Made by a program: the position numbers and the translations under genes. From the NCBI GenBank assembly GCA_973895155.1, contig OZ316893.1:28272001-28336000 (forward strand): DNA of 64,000 bases, given 5' to 3'. The notes below the pieces were generated by a model that was given only the letters and a program-made list of their open reading frames with translations, ran no database searches and was not told the origin of the DNA. This stretch comes from Marsupella aquatica (Eukaryota; Marchantiophyta). Shown in pieces: positions 55,393 through 64,000 of this stretch (positions are counted from its first letter, which is position 1; the number at the start of each line of letters is the position of its first letter).

Positions 55393-55749
55393 ATGAACAG
55401 TGTCAGGATTGTACCCTCTCCATTCAAGCGAATATCATCACAAGAGGGATTGTACCCTCAGTCTCCATTCAAGAGAAGAAGAGTCATCATTGCTTGGATA
55501 CAGAAGGAACTGGAACAAGGGAAGCTATTGCTCCAAGACATAGGAGGAAGAGGATTCAAGCACCATAAAAGGAAAGGCACTAAGACACTAAGACCACCGT
55601 CCGCTATTCAATTGACCGTGCCATTGTTGAAACCACTTCAATCTATGAGACCAACATGTTTGCCAAGTATATTAGAGTTTTCACAGTGCGAGCGCCCCAT
55701 TGAAATCTTTAGGAAGGAAGGATGTTCCGAATGTTTGCGAAGTGGATAA
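55393..55749 (+). CDS. Unrecognised basic ORF, 118 codons
   Basis: ATG at 55393 to TAA. An earlier in-frame GTG (55378) is not a likely plant start. Contains a short internal duplication (CTCCATTCAAG at 55419 and 55462). Basic, no known domain. It ends 36 bases before the ATG of the next protein and could be an upstream exon or chance frame. Confidence 0.25.
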   Translation: MNSVRIVPSPFKRISSQEGLYPQSPFKRRRVIIAWIQKELEQGKLLLQDIGGRGFKHHKRKGTKTLRPPSAIQLTVPLLKPLQSMRPTCLPSILEFSQCERPIEIFRKEGCSECLRSG

Positions 55750-55785
55750 GTTGACTGAACTACCTTCATTTGTAAAGATTTCACA

Positions 55786-58700
55786 ATGACATCTCCAAAT
55801 CAAACCCGAGTAGAGGTCCCTCCAGCCAAAAATAAACAACCTCGATCAACTCCAGAAGAAAGATTGAGGAACTCAATCTCTGAGGTGGCTTTCATTGAAG
55901 AATACAAAGAGATATTTGAAAGGGCTCGATGCTATGGGCTTGTCCGAATTGATAGGTTTGTATCAATTGATCGTGCTTGTCAGCTTTTACAAAGATATTG
56001 TGGATGTCAATTTTGCAGATACTGGAGTGTTTATCACATACAGAGCACAAGCCTACCGCATCCCCAACAAGGAATTAGCGACTTTGTTTGGGATTTTCGC
56101 CCCAGACAGCCTACCAGCTGACTATCCAATTGAGGCACTTACGGGAAGAGAGATGAGTGCCTTCCTAAAACAAGGAGGAGAGCTCCAGCATGAGAAGAAG
56201 GTCCAATATGGCGTTATGACAAACCAAGAGGTCCGCAAGTATGTGGAGTTCTTTACTAAATGGGTAATCCTCAAGAGTGGGTACCATTATGTAACGCCAG
56301 AGCAACTATCAGTTGCCAAGAGAGTATTAGATGGAACTCTTCACCCATTGCTGATATGGAAGCGCAACCTTGCAAGTGTTATAACCAGGAAGGGGCTACC
56401 ATTGTTTCCGTCAATTTGTGCATATGTATTAAGCGTAGTGATGGACCACGCCCTCACTGCCGATAGGATCACAACCGCGGTCACAATAATCTCCTTGCAG
56501 GACAGCGATTCAGAGGAGCGAGAGGAGGCAAACCAGGAGGAAGAAGAAAAGGAGGAGTCGGAGAGCGAGGATGGGGAAGAAGATAATCCGAGACTCTATG
56601 CCCCAAATGGATCCCTGGTCTCGGGCCTGGTCTCAAGCAGTGCAGATGAAGTGGACAATTCTGATGAAGAAGGCGCACAAGGATTACGCACATTGAGGAT
56701 AAAGGGGAATGCGTGTGTTAAGTCCTTGAAAAGAAAGAAAAGGAGAGTGATAATCCCGGTCGAAGAGGAAGAAGAAGCTATGACATCCACTGCCCAATCT
56801 GATTATGTATACCATCAACCAGTGTTGACAGAGTTGTTATCAAATGTTGTTCTGTCTGAACTCACCTCCTTTGAGCAGAGGATGAAGTTTATTAATCGAC
56901 CCTTCCCTGTAGGAAGTGACAAGCGTTTGTGGTTACATCAAGCCAAGGAAGTGTGCGGGTTGGCCCACATTTGTGCACTCGAAGCAGAAACTGGGGTAAG
57001 AGAGAGAGAAAAGGCAAAGCAGCAGGAAGAAGATCTGTTCATAAGTGCCAACACCAACCTTAAGCTCCAAGAGAGGATTGAGAAGTTGGAGAGTTTGCTG
57101 AAGGAAAACAAGGAGATGGTGAGACTCCTCAATGAGAAGGTGGAGATACGAGAACAAATGTTGCATGAGCAGGAGATGAAGTCCCAAGAAAAAGAGGCAA
57201 GGATTACTTTGCTGATAGAGGAAGTGACAACTGTCCGGAAGGAAGCAGAGAAGCAACACGCTCAGAATACCACAAAGGCAGAAGAATTGAGTCGGTATGT
57301 AGCTGCCTTTGAAGAAGAGGGCAGAGAGTTGAATGCACAATTGAAGGAGGCCCAAAAAGCGAGCAAGGAGGCTTCAGGCCAATATGAAGAAGAAAAGGAG
57401 AAGCGGCTGCAATTAGAAGATGAATTTGCTAAAGTGCGCCATACTCACTCTCAATGTGCAGGTCATACCTCTCAGATGATAACAGTGATAGAGAAGTCGC
57501 TAAAAGAAACTACCCAGCAGCTCACACTGACTTTTGAAGCGTTACAAAAGTTGGAGCAGCAAAACCTGGAGAGGGTGGAGTATATCCGAACATTGGAATT
57601 AAGTGCCAAGCAGAGAGAGAAGGAGAGAAAGAAGTGGTTGGGTGAAATAGCCCAGCGAGAGTTGGTGCAATGTAATTCTAAGGATGTTCGGATACCACGA
57701 CATGCTTATGATGCTTGGGAACTTCGAGTGCAAGAGTTGAGAGATGAAGCAAAGAAAGCCACCAAGTTATTGGATGGGGCTTTGAAAGACCCAATAAACA
57801 AACAACGAGTTGAGATCCTGAAAAAGATCAGCATCAACCACTGGACCACAATGTCTGGAGAGCAGAGTGATGGCTGGCATCCGATTGAGGTTGATGAAGC
57901 CCTCGGACTAGAAACCCTTCGGATAATTTTGGCCAGTGCAGAGGTAAATAAAAGGGACATCAGACCTGGAGATTGGGATCAGATTTGGGATGAAGTCCCC
58001 ATAAGGATTAGATTCATGCTGCCTTTTTTTGAGTGGTCTGGACATATTAATGTACAATTACCTGAGGATTTGTCTTATAGATTAGGAGGTCGGGCTAACA
58101 GTCGAATAGCTCAATTCATGCTGTCGGAATTAGAAAGGGAGCATCCTCAAAATGAAACTTTTATTGCACTTAAAGCAATGGCTAATATGGTTCATGAGGG
58201 ATTAGCACAGAGGGATAACCAGAGAAAATGTTGTCTAGATGTTTATAGTAAGTTATATGAGTTGTTGCCCTTGATATTGAAAACGTGGGCTGCTCGGGAA
58301 GTACGGATCAATTGTGGGAAGTATACACTTCCCCGACTCATCACATTTTTGGAGGCTGCCCAGTGGAAGAAGATGGAGAGGGACGGGGTTACTGTCGCAT
58401 TCAACCCATTTTTCACCTCTGACATAGTAGTATCTGATGATTGGATGAGTTTCAATCTACCAATTGCACCTGAGCTTAGTCACTTGGCAATGAGGTTCTT
58501 TTATGAATTGAGGCGTGACCCAGCGGTGGTGGCTCGTCAAGGGGGTTACTTTAGAAATGATGTATACCCCTTTAACCCCGAAGATGTATCTTTGGTTCAC
58601 TTGGAGAAAAGTAGTTATTGGGAAGCAGTGACTCCCACGGAAGTAGTTATTACATGGTTAGAGCTAGGTGTGTATAATTATAATATTGGGAAGTACTTTG

Positions 58701-59524
58701 GTCCCGCTTTGCTTTGGGGATATCATGATCCACCACAGGATTACCAAGTGCAAGAGGGAGATCAAATAGAAGGACAGGATGGAATAGCTGTTATGTACGA
58801 AGCGACCCCCACTTACTTTTCTATCTGGCAGCACCATCCAAGTATCCGGATACTAATGACACCTAGTTACAGGAAAAATCAGCAGATAAGTTTTTTGGAG
58901 CAGATCGAGAAATGGTTGTGGAGTGTCCATCACATTGAAACATACAACAACATGCTCAAGGATCCTCGGTATTTCAAATGGTACTGCTTCACAAGAACAT
59001 TATACGAAGTTGTGGGAAGGTCAGGCAAGAAAGCAGATGTCCGCATCTCAGTTACTGGAGAGATGGAGGATGGTGGTCTAGATTTGTGGAAATTATTTAG
59101 TCGAGCAGGGCCTTCGGCTGCTAGGATGTACAATTTGATGGTGGCAGCTGGGTTTCTGAAAGGTGAGCTGCCTATGTTAAGATGGGGAAGTGCTGCAGGT
59201 GTCAGTAAGTCCTACCTCATTACTCAATCCCTAGAAGAAGGGGACATTGATGATGAATTACAACTTTCAGACAAGCGAGGACCTGGTGTGTATAAACTGT
59301 ACAATGAGGAAGGTATTATGGTCGAGGAAACCCCCGGACAGAGAGAGGAGAGACAAATGGCATTTAGGAATGACATGAGTAAGAGAAGATGGGCTCAGTG
59401 TCATGCAAGACAAGAGCAAGTAGATGAAGACCGGGAAGCTCGATATGCTGCACTTGATCAAAGGGACAACACGACCTCGGAGCGAATTCACTTTGATATG
59501 TTTACTGATTACAATTACAGTTAG
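55786..59524 (+). pseudogene. E1-like domain and coiled-coil protein, ~1240 residues, one frameshift
   Basis: ATG 55786 opens a frame (RNSISEVAFIEEYKEIFERA) that passes into a second frame near 55950-55990, which then stays open to 59524. The second frame carries SFYKDIVDVNF, YRIPNKELATLFGI and a helical FPSICAYVLSVVMD, loosely matching the E1 domain halves. An Asp/Glu-rich segment (~residues 205-235), a ~250-residue coiled coil, and a C-terminal region of ~600 residues (WDEVPIRIRFMLPFFEW, MRFFYELRRDPAVV, HHPSIRILMTPSY) follow, with no known enzyme motif. AATAAA lies at 59577. One frameshift in >1200 codons means recent damage, a sequencing error, or an unseen small intron. Confidence 0.6.
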
Positions 59525-59576
59525 ATAAGAATCAAAGTCAAAATCTGTACATGTGGAGTTCCCAGGGGATTCTAAT

Positions 59577-59582
59577 GAATAA
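59577..59582 (+). terminator. Candidate poly(A) signal
   Basis: AATAAA in TAATGAATAAAGCTG, 53 bases after the stop of the preceding protein. Confidence 0.4.
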
Positions 59583-60087
59583 AGCTGTGAGATATATATG
59601 CCCGTATATATGATGATGCCCATTGTATTCATTTCACCCTAAATTCAATTTATCTTTGCATTAGTTGTTTTTTTTCTTATTATTTATCTCTGTTTGGTTT
59701 CTATCCATTATTACCATAGAAGAGTCACTTTTCTTTCTATTCTAAAACTTGGAATTTCAACTTGGAAGCGACTATTTGTGTATGAGTAGTTTTCCTGCTC
59801 CCCACTAGTTTCTCAGCTCTATTGATTTCATCTATCTCCATAGGGCCTACTTCTATGTCTACTGTCTCTGAAATTGAGAATTGGACCTCCCTGATGAGTG
59901 TTTGTCTATTTACGTACCTAGAGATGTCTCAAGTGAAGTTAGTTTAGGATCTCATGGTTTAGAGGTAGAGGGCTCCCCTTAACATGCTACAAGAGAACTT
60001 TGCTTAGTTTAGGGACAAAATCAAAGGCACTGGTGATTGCTTAGGAGACCTCAAAGCTTGTGCATCCCAATGGTTCTAGTCTAACAA
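59583..60087. other. Spacer between coiled-coil gene and integrase
   Basis: T-rich to ~59700, then degenerate coding-like sequence with stops in every frame. Possibly eroded RNase H end of the following element. Confidence 0.3.
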
Positions 60088-60089
60088 AT

Positions 60090-61473
60090 GTGAACTTCTG
60101 ACAAGATTCACCTTGCCCAATGCCCGTGCATCTTACCCGGGCCAGAGAATCAGCATAATCTTTCTGATGAATTCCCAGATGAGCATTTGTGGCACATTGA
60201 AGGAGAGTCTTCACGGTATTTCGATATTGTGCACATGTTGATTCATGGTAGTTTTCCTGAAGGCCTTAATGCGGAAGAACGAGCTGTTTTTGCACATAAG
60301 GTGGGACCTTATACTATCCTCCAGGGCACTTTGTTTAAAGAAGGTCCTGATCAGAAGATGCGATGATGTCTGGAGAACAGGGAACTCCCACAAGTAATTG
60401 AAGCTTTACATTCTGGAGAAACACGTGGCCATTATGCTGTCAATACTACTGTAAAGAAAATTTTGGATGATGGGTACTGGTGGCCTACCATGCATAGAGA
60501 TACTTACAACTTTATTAAGACGTGTGACCCCTGTCAAAGAATAGGGAAACCCACTGCTAGTTCCAAATGGCCTCTTACGCCCATCCTGCCTTTGACACCA
60601 TTTGAGAAATGGGGTATTGATTTTATTGGCCCAATTTCACCAGCAGCTTGAAAAAGCCGAAGTAAATACATTATTTTGGCCACTGATTATGCCACCAAAT
60701 GGGTGGAGGCTAAAGCCACTCGCAAGAATGATGCTACAACAACTGCTGCATTTCTCTTTGAGCACATTATTACTCGGTTCGGGTGTCCTTTGGAGTTGGT
60801 AAGCGATAGGGGTTTGCATTTTCTTAACTCAACTATTGAGTTAATTACTAACACATATCTTATCAAGCATCGCAAAACTACTCCTTACAACCCCAGAGCT
60901 AATGGCTTAACGGAAAGAGCTAATGGCATTGTGGGCAAGATCCTGAATAAGATAGTAGAGTCTCACAAGACAGACTGGGATGTGAAGTTACATTCTGCAT
61001 TATGGGCTTACCGTACTGCCGAGAAAATTACAACCCTTCACACTCCCTTCTACCCGACTTATGGCCTGGACAGTATTATTCCTATTGAATTCTCCTTCCC
61101 GACAGAACGACTCTTGGTATCCAACCGTCTCTCTCCAACGGCTAGTCTCCCACATAGGTTTTATGATATTGTCAAATTAGAAGAAGTTAGACTTTTAGCG
61201 TTAGACCATACAGCTACAATTCAGAACAAGCGTAAGCTTGTTTATGATCAAAAGCTGCGAGTCATGAATTTAGATGTTGGTGATTTAGCATTAGTCTTTG
61301 ATTCCTGTTATATGTTATTTCCTGGGAAACTCCATACCCATTGGATTGGTCCTTATCGAGTTACCCAAATCTGGGATAACGGTTCGGTTTCCTTGACTAC
61401 CTTAGATGGTCACCCACTTGACACCCGAATCAATGGATTCTGGGTTAAGCGATATCATGAGTCTCCTATTTAG
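60090..61473 (+). pseudogene. Ty3/gypsy integrase with two in-frame stops
   Basis: One frame from ~60121 to the stop at 61471-61473, broken only by TGA at 60364-60366 and TGA at 60649-60651. Carries the H2C2 zinc domain (GETRGHY, DDGYWWPTMHRD, CDPCQR). The full D,D,E core follows: WGIDFIG, LVSDRGLHF, and NGLTERANG with the catalytic Glu. A C-terminal domain with GPYRVTQIW and NGFWVKRYH follows. Closely related to the truncated integrase at 12.1-12.8 kb, but complete. The first TGA falls where related integrases have Arg, consistent with CGA-to-TGA change. No RT is found upstream, so only the 3' part of an element is present. Confidence 0.88.
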
Positions 61474-61587
61474 TGTTTCACCTGGGACAGGTCATAGTTT
61501 CAGTGGAGGGCGGTAGGTAGTTTGTACTTTATTAGAATCAGCATTCCCTCCCCCTTCACAAGTGTTCGGAATTTTAGTTTTTGCACT

Positions 61588-61677
61588 GGACGCTGAGAGA
61601 AGCGTCCACCCTAAAACTTAGTCTTGACGGGACGCTGCAAGAAGCGTCCACTTCTAGGAACGGCAAGAGAAGCGTCC
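61588..61677 (+). repeat. GGACGCT/AGCGTCC palindromic repeats
   Basis: Two perfect 7-bp-arm hairpins, GGACGCT-gagaga-AGCGTCC (61588-61607) and GGACGCT-gcaaga-AGCGTCC (61630-61649), then a half site at 61671-61677 after AAGAGA. GGACGCT recurs at 61857. They sit just upstream of and at the start of the long open frame. Confidence 0.75.
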
Positions 61678-61692
61678 TTTACGATTGACGCG

Positions 61693-64000
61693 ATGGTGGA
61701 GTCCAAACTTACGACGCGACCAATACTCGCAATTATCCCATCGAATATGGTGGACCGCCGACAATTGAGGACAAATCTTGCATTGATGGGCTTGAAGAAA
61801 TTACTTCGTTTCCCTTGGAGGATGTGCGAGTTCAGCCTCATCGACCAAGGTGTGTGGGACGCTGAGGAAGGAATCGGTGTCCGCTCGCGTCCAAGTGTTT
61901 GGACTGAAGCGCTCATAGCGGGAGTCTACTCGACGCCGACAACGGGCGAGGATTTGCAGAGGATTGATGGAGAGCCCCGAGCTTATATAGAGTCTTTCTT
62001 TGCTCCTGAATCCTTTAAGAGGCGAAATGGTTGGGTAACCATGGACTATTTAGTTACCTCTTTGCAGCATCTTTTTCGATTTCTGTCACCAATTTTCTAT
62101 CCAGAGAGTCAGACACGTATTACTCTTTCTTTCGCTGCCACCGTTATCTCTTCATTAGAACAGAAGCAGACCATCAATTGGACGAAGATCTTATATAGGG
62201 TAATTCATACCCAGGTAAAGAACTTTCGTAGCAGGTTGCAAGCTGGAAAGTTGAGATTTACCAACTTGACTCCCTATCTAGCTCACATTTATCACAAGCA
62301 TAAATGTCTGCTCCTTTCAGAGAAAGTTTTCTATCGTACCCATTGGAGCGCATCTACCTGTGAAGCAAATGAGTTGCCGGAAGTACGAGAAGTCCGATCC
62401 AGTTCAACACTGGTGGCGTTATGCGAACTACTCACTTGCGAAGAATCTGAGCTGGTAAATGAAGTTTGGAGACTGAAAGAGACAAGAGAACCAGTTGGCG
62501 GGAGAGACGAGCCAATTCTTTCCCACCCATCAGAGGATCAAGATCTTGATCAGGACAATTTTGCTTTCAGAGCGAATGACGAAGACAGGATGGATGTGGA
62601 TGAAGAAAGCTTACCAGGAGAACCTCCTCAACAATATACTACTGCAGCGGATGGGTATGATAAAACTTCACAGAACCCTGCTTCACCACCCATGGAAGTG
62701 AGTAATAATGCTTTAAAAGCTTTACAGGAGTATAATTCGGAAGATTCTCGTAGTCCCTCCCCAAACCTAGATGTGGTTCCTCTTGTACAACAATCAATGG
62801 AACCTCCGGCGGTATTATGCCCAGAGCTTGTAAAGTTGTTTAAGGCTGATTCAGAGGACGAAATAGTAGATGTAGAAGGAGTAGCTGGACAACCAACTTC
62901 ACCTAATTTTGTCATGCCATTTCCTATGTGGCCGACCCCCGAAACCAGGATAACAGTTGCTCTGATTATGTCTGAGGAGTTAGCAGAAGCATTGGCGAGA
63001 AAAGGGCCTCCTCCACACCCATCTGTTGATTGGGTTTCTCCAGCTTACCTTCCAGAAGAGAGATTACTTGAGTCTCAACACAGTCTACAGACCACTCCAT
63101 CTCTCGGACCTTCAAGCAATTTAGGGCTACCTGAGACCAAGAGTGTATCTCCACCCATACCTCTGTCTGGAACACCTGATTTGGCATTTAGCTCTGCATC
63201 AGCTTCTATCTTACTGGATTCAAGCAGAGATAAGGGTACTCGGATATCACTTGGAGATGAGAGTTCACTTATTACCGAGCAATTTCAAGTGACATATACT
63301 CGAAGACCTGGGAAAAGGTTGCGTCGTGTAAGAAATCAACAGATCTTTCATGAATCAAATTCACCAGATTTTGAGCAGCTGAAGCCCATCAACACGACAA
63401 TGGGGAATTCTTCTCCACCTCCTGCATCTTCATCTCCTGTTGTACTATCACATTGGCCTACTAAGGAGTCGGTGATACCTTCTTCAAACCCAGACATTAT
63501 TTTTCGTTGGAAAGGAGCTCCAAGCGATGGAGAGGAAGACGAAGATCCTCGTATTATCAGAGTACCTCCCAAACTTGGGCACACAGTGGTACTACCATCC
63601 CTAATTCCTATACCTAACCTTGCTTCAATTCATAAGTGGGAGAAGAATGATTTTCGGATAGCTTTCCGACATCTGGAAATGGAGAGTATACATCAACAAC
63701 AACAGATTTTACCTGGTACGTATCTACCGAGTATTCGAATGTTGATTCCCACTTATAAGCCGGGTAAGGCTATTCCTCCCATTGATAAGGGTAGAAGATA
63801 TAAATTTTCGGAATATGAAATTTGGTGTTGGGTATATGTCCTCCGACGTGCTGAAGCTCCTTTTCCGCCAATAACTCCAGAATTTCCTTGGCCATACCAA
63901 TACTCTGTTTGGGTCTGCCATGAAGGGTATGCTGTTCCGCATAAGTATGAGAAAGAGCTTGTTAAGCTACGAGAACAGTTGATACGGAATAAGGCTATGA
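61693..64000 (+). CDS. Long open frame running off the right edge, retroelement-associated
   Basis: The frame is open from 61615 to the window end. The first ATG at 61693 gives at least 769 codons with no stop. The N-terminal ~230 residues include a helical segment (INWTKILYRVIHTQVKNF, then LRFTNLTPYLAHIYHKH). This resembles the second half of the E1 domain and the conserved stretch I associate with plant transposon-type domain proteins. A long acidic, Pro/Ser-rich region with many SP pairs follows, then a basic patch (RRPGKRLRRVRNQQ). It starts 220 bases after the integrase stop, the place of the extra 3' ORF in Athila-type elements. Product unknown; the 3' end is outside the window. Confidence 0.65.
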   Translation, partial: MVESKLTTRPILAIIPSNMVDRRQLRTNLALMGLKKLLRFPWRMCEFSLIDQGVWDAEEGIGVRSRPSVWTEALIAGVYSTPTTGEDLQRIDGEPRAYIESFFAPESFKRRNGWVTMDYLVTSLQHLFRFLSPIFYPESQTRITLSFAATVISSLEQKQTINWTKILYRVIHTQVKNFRSRLQAGKLRFTNLTPYLAHIYHKHKCLLLSEKVFYRTHWSASTCEANELPEVREVRSSSTLVALCELLTCEESELVNEVWRLKETREPVGGRDEPILSHPSEDQDLDQDNFAFRANDEDRMDVDEESLPGEPPQQYTTAADGYDKTSQNPASPPMEVSNNALKALQEYNSEDSRSPSPNLDVVPLVQQSMEPPAVLCPELVKLFKADSEDEIVDVEGVAGQPTSPNFVMPFPMWPTPETRITVALIMSEELAEALARKGPPPHPSVDWVSPAYLPEERLLESQHSLQTTPSLGPSSNLGLPETKSVSPPIPLSGTPDLAFSSASASILLDSSRDKGTRISLGDESSLITEQFQVTYTRRPGKRLRRVRNQQIFHESNSPDFEQLKPINTTMGNSSPPPASSSPVVLSHWPTKESVIPSSNPDIIFRWKGAPSDGEEDEDPRIIRVPPKLGHTVVLPSLIPIPNLASIHKWEKNDFRIAFRHLEMESIHQQQQILPGTYLPSIRMLIPTYKPGKAIPPIDKGRRYKFSEYEIWCWVYVLRRAEAPFPPITPEFPWPYQYSVWVCHEGYAVPHKYEKELVKLREQLIRNKAM

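Noticed and set aside
55955-55985. Short intron explaining the frame switch in the 55.8-59.5 kb gene
   Set aside because: The only GT...AG interval there is about 28 bases, below the minimum for plant introns.

Overview
The window is plant nuclear DNA. Support comes from an intact 14-exon antiquitin-type aldehyde dehydrogenase of the plant ALDH7B form, a MYB-like domain with the telomere-binding (telobox) signature, a (TTTAGGG)n run, GT-AG and GC-AG introns with plant-like spacing, and Ty3/gypsy relics whose RT and integrase resemble the plant Tat/Athila branch. I cannot name the species. A non-seed plant (bryophyte or lycophyte) is plausible but not shown.

Layout. (1) 1-12.9 kb is a GC-rich nest of mobile elements. 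Two copies of one ~4.0-kb element, called E1 here, lie in opposite orientation (2686-6681 minus, 7223-11194 plus). Each starts TGTGACGC, ends GTGACA, and has a 5-bp target duplication and a TATA box. The plus copy splits the reverse transcriptase of a Ty3/gypsy relic between two bases of one codon. A third related coding block runs off the left edge. (2) 13-16 kb is unassigned sequence, a tRNA-like repeat doublet and an upstream palindrome. (3) 16.5-20.9 kb is the ALDH7 gene. (4) 21-28.2 kb is a satellite block with ~144-, ~153- and ~116-bp tandem arrays. (5) 28.7-34.3 kb is a gene with an N-terminal domain shared with E1, eight coiled-coil repeats of ~63 residues, and then, after one in-frame TGA, a spliced Rad5/Rad16-like SNF2-RING ATPase. 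(6) 37.9-47.5 kb is a candidate mobile unit: two long direct repeats flank a 1652-residue protein with C2H2 fingers, an OrsD-like zinc region, a tyrosine-recombinase-like core and a RecQ-type helicase, an architecture I associate with fungi. (7) 49.3-52.5 kb is a six-exon gene joining the E1-type domain to a telobox MYB. (8) 55.4-64 kb is a ~1200-residue E1-like coiled-coil protein, a Ty3/gypsy integrase with nonsense codons, and a long open frame running off the right edge.

The unifying theme is one domain of ~180-200 residues. It has an F-V/I-x-N-x-D motif, then R-G-R and F-G-L-P-x-G, then a helical W...F second half. By eye it occurs in E1-type mobile elements and also at the N-terminus of two otherwise host-like genes (SNF2-RING and telobox MYB). 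That points to capture of a transposon protein domain by chromatin and telomere-type factors, or the reverse.

All domain calls come from reading motifs. No database search was run.
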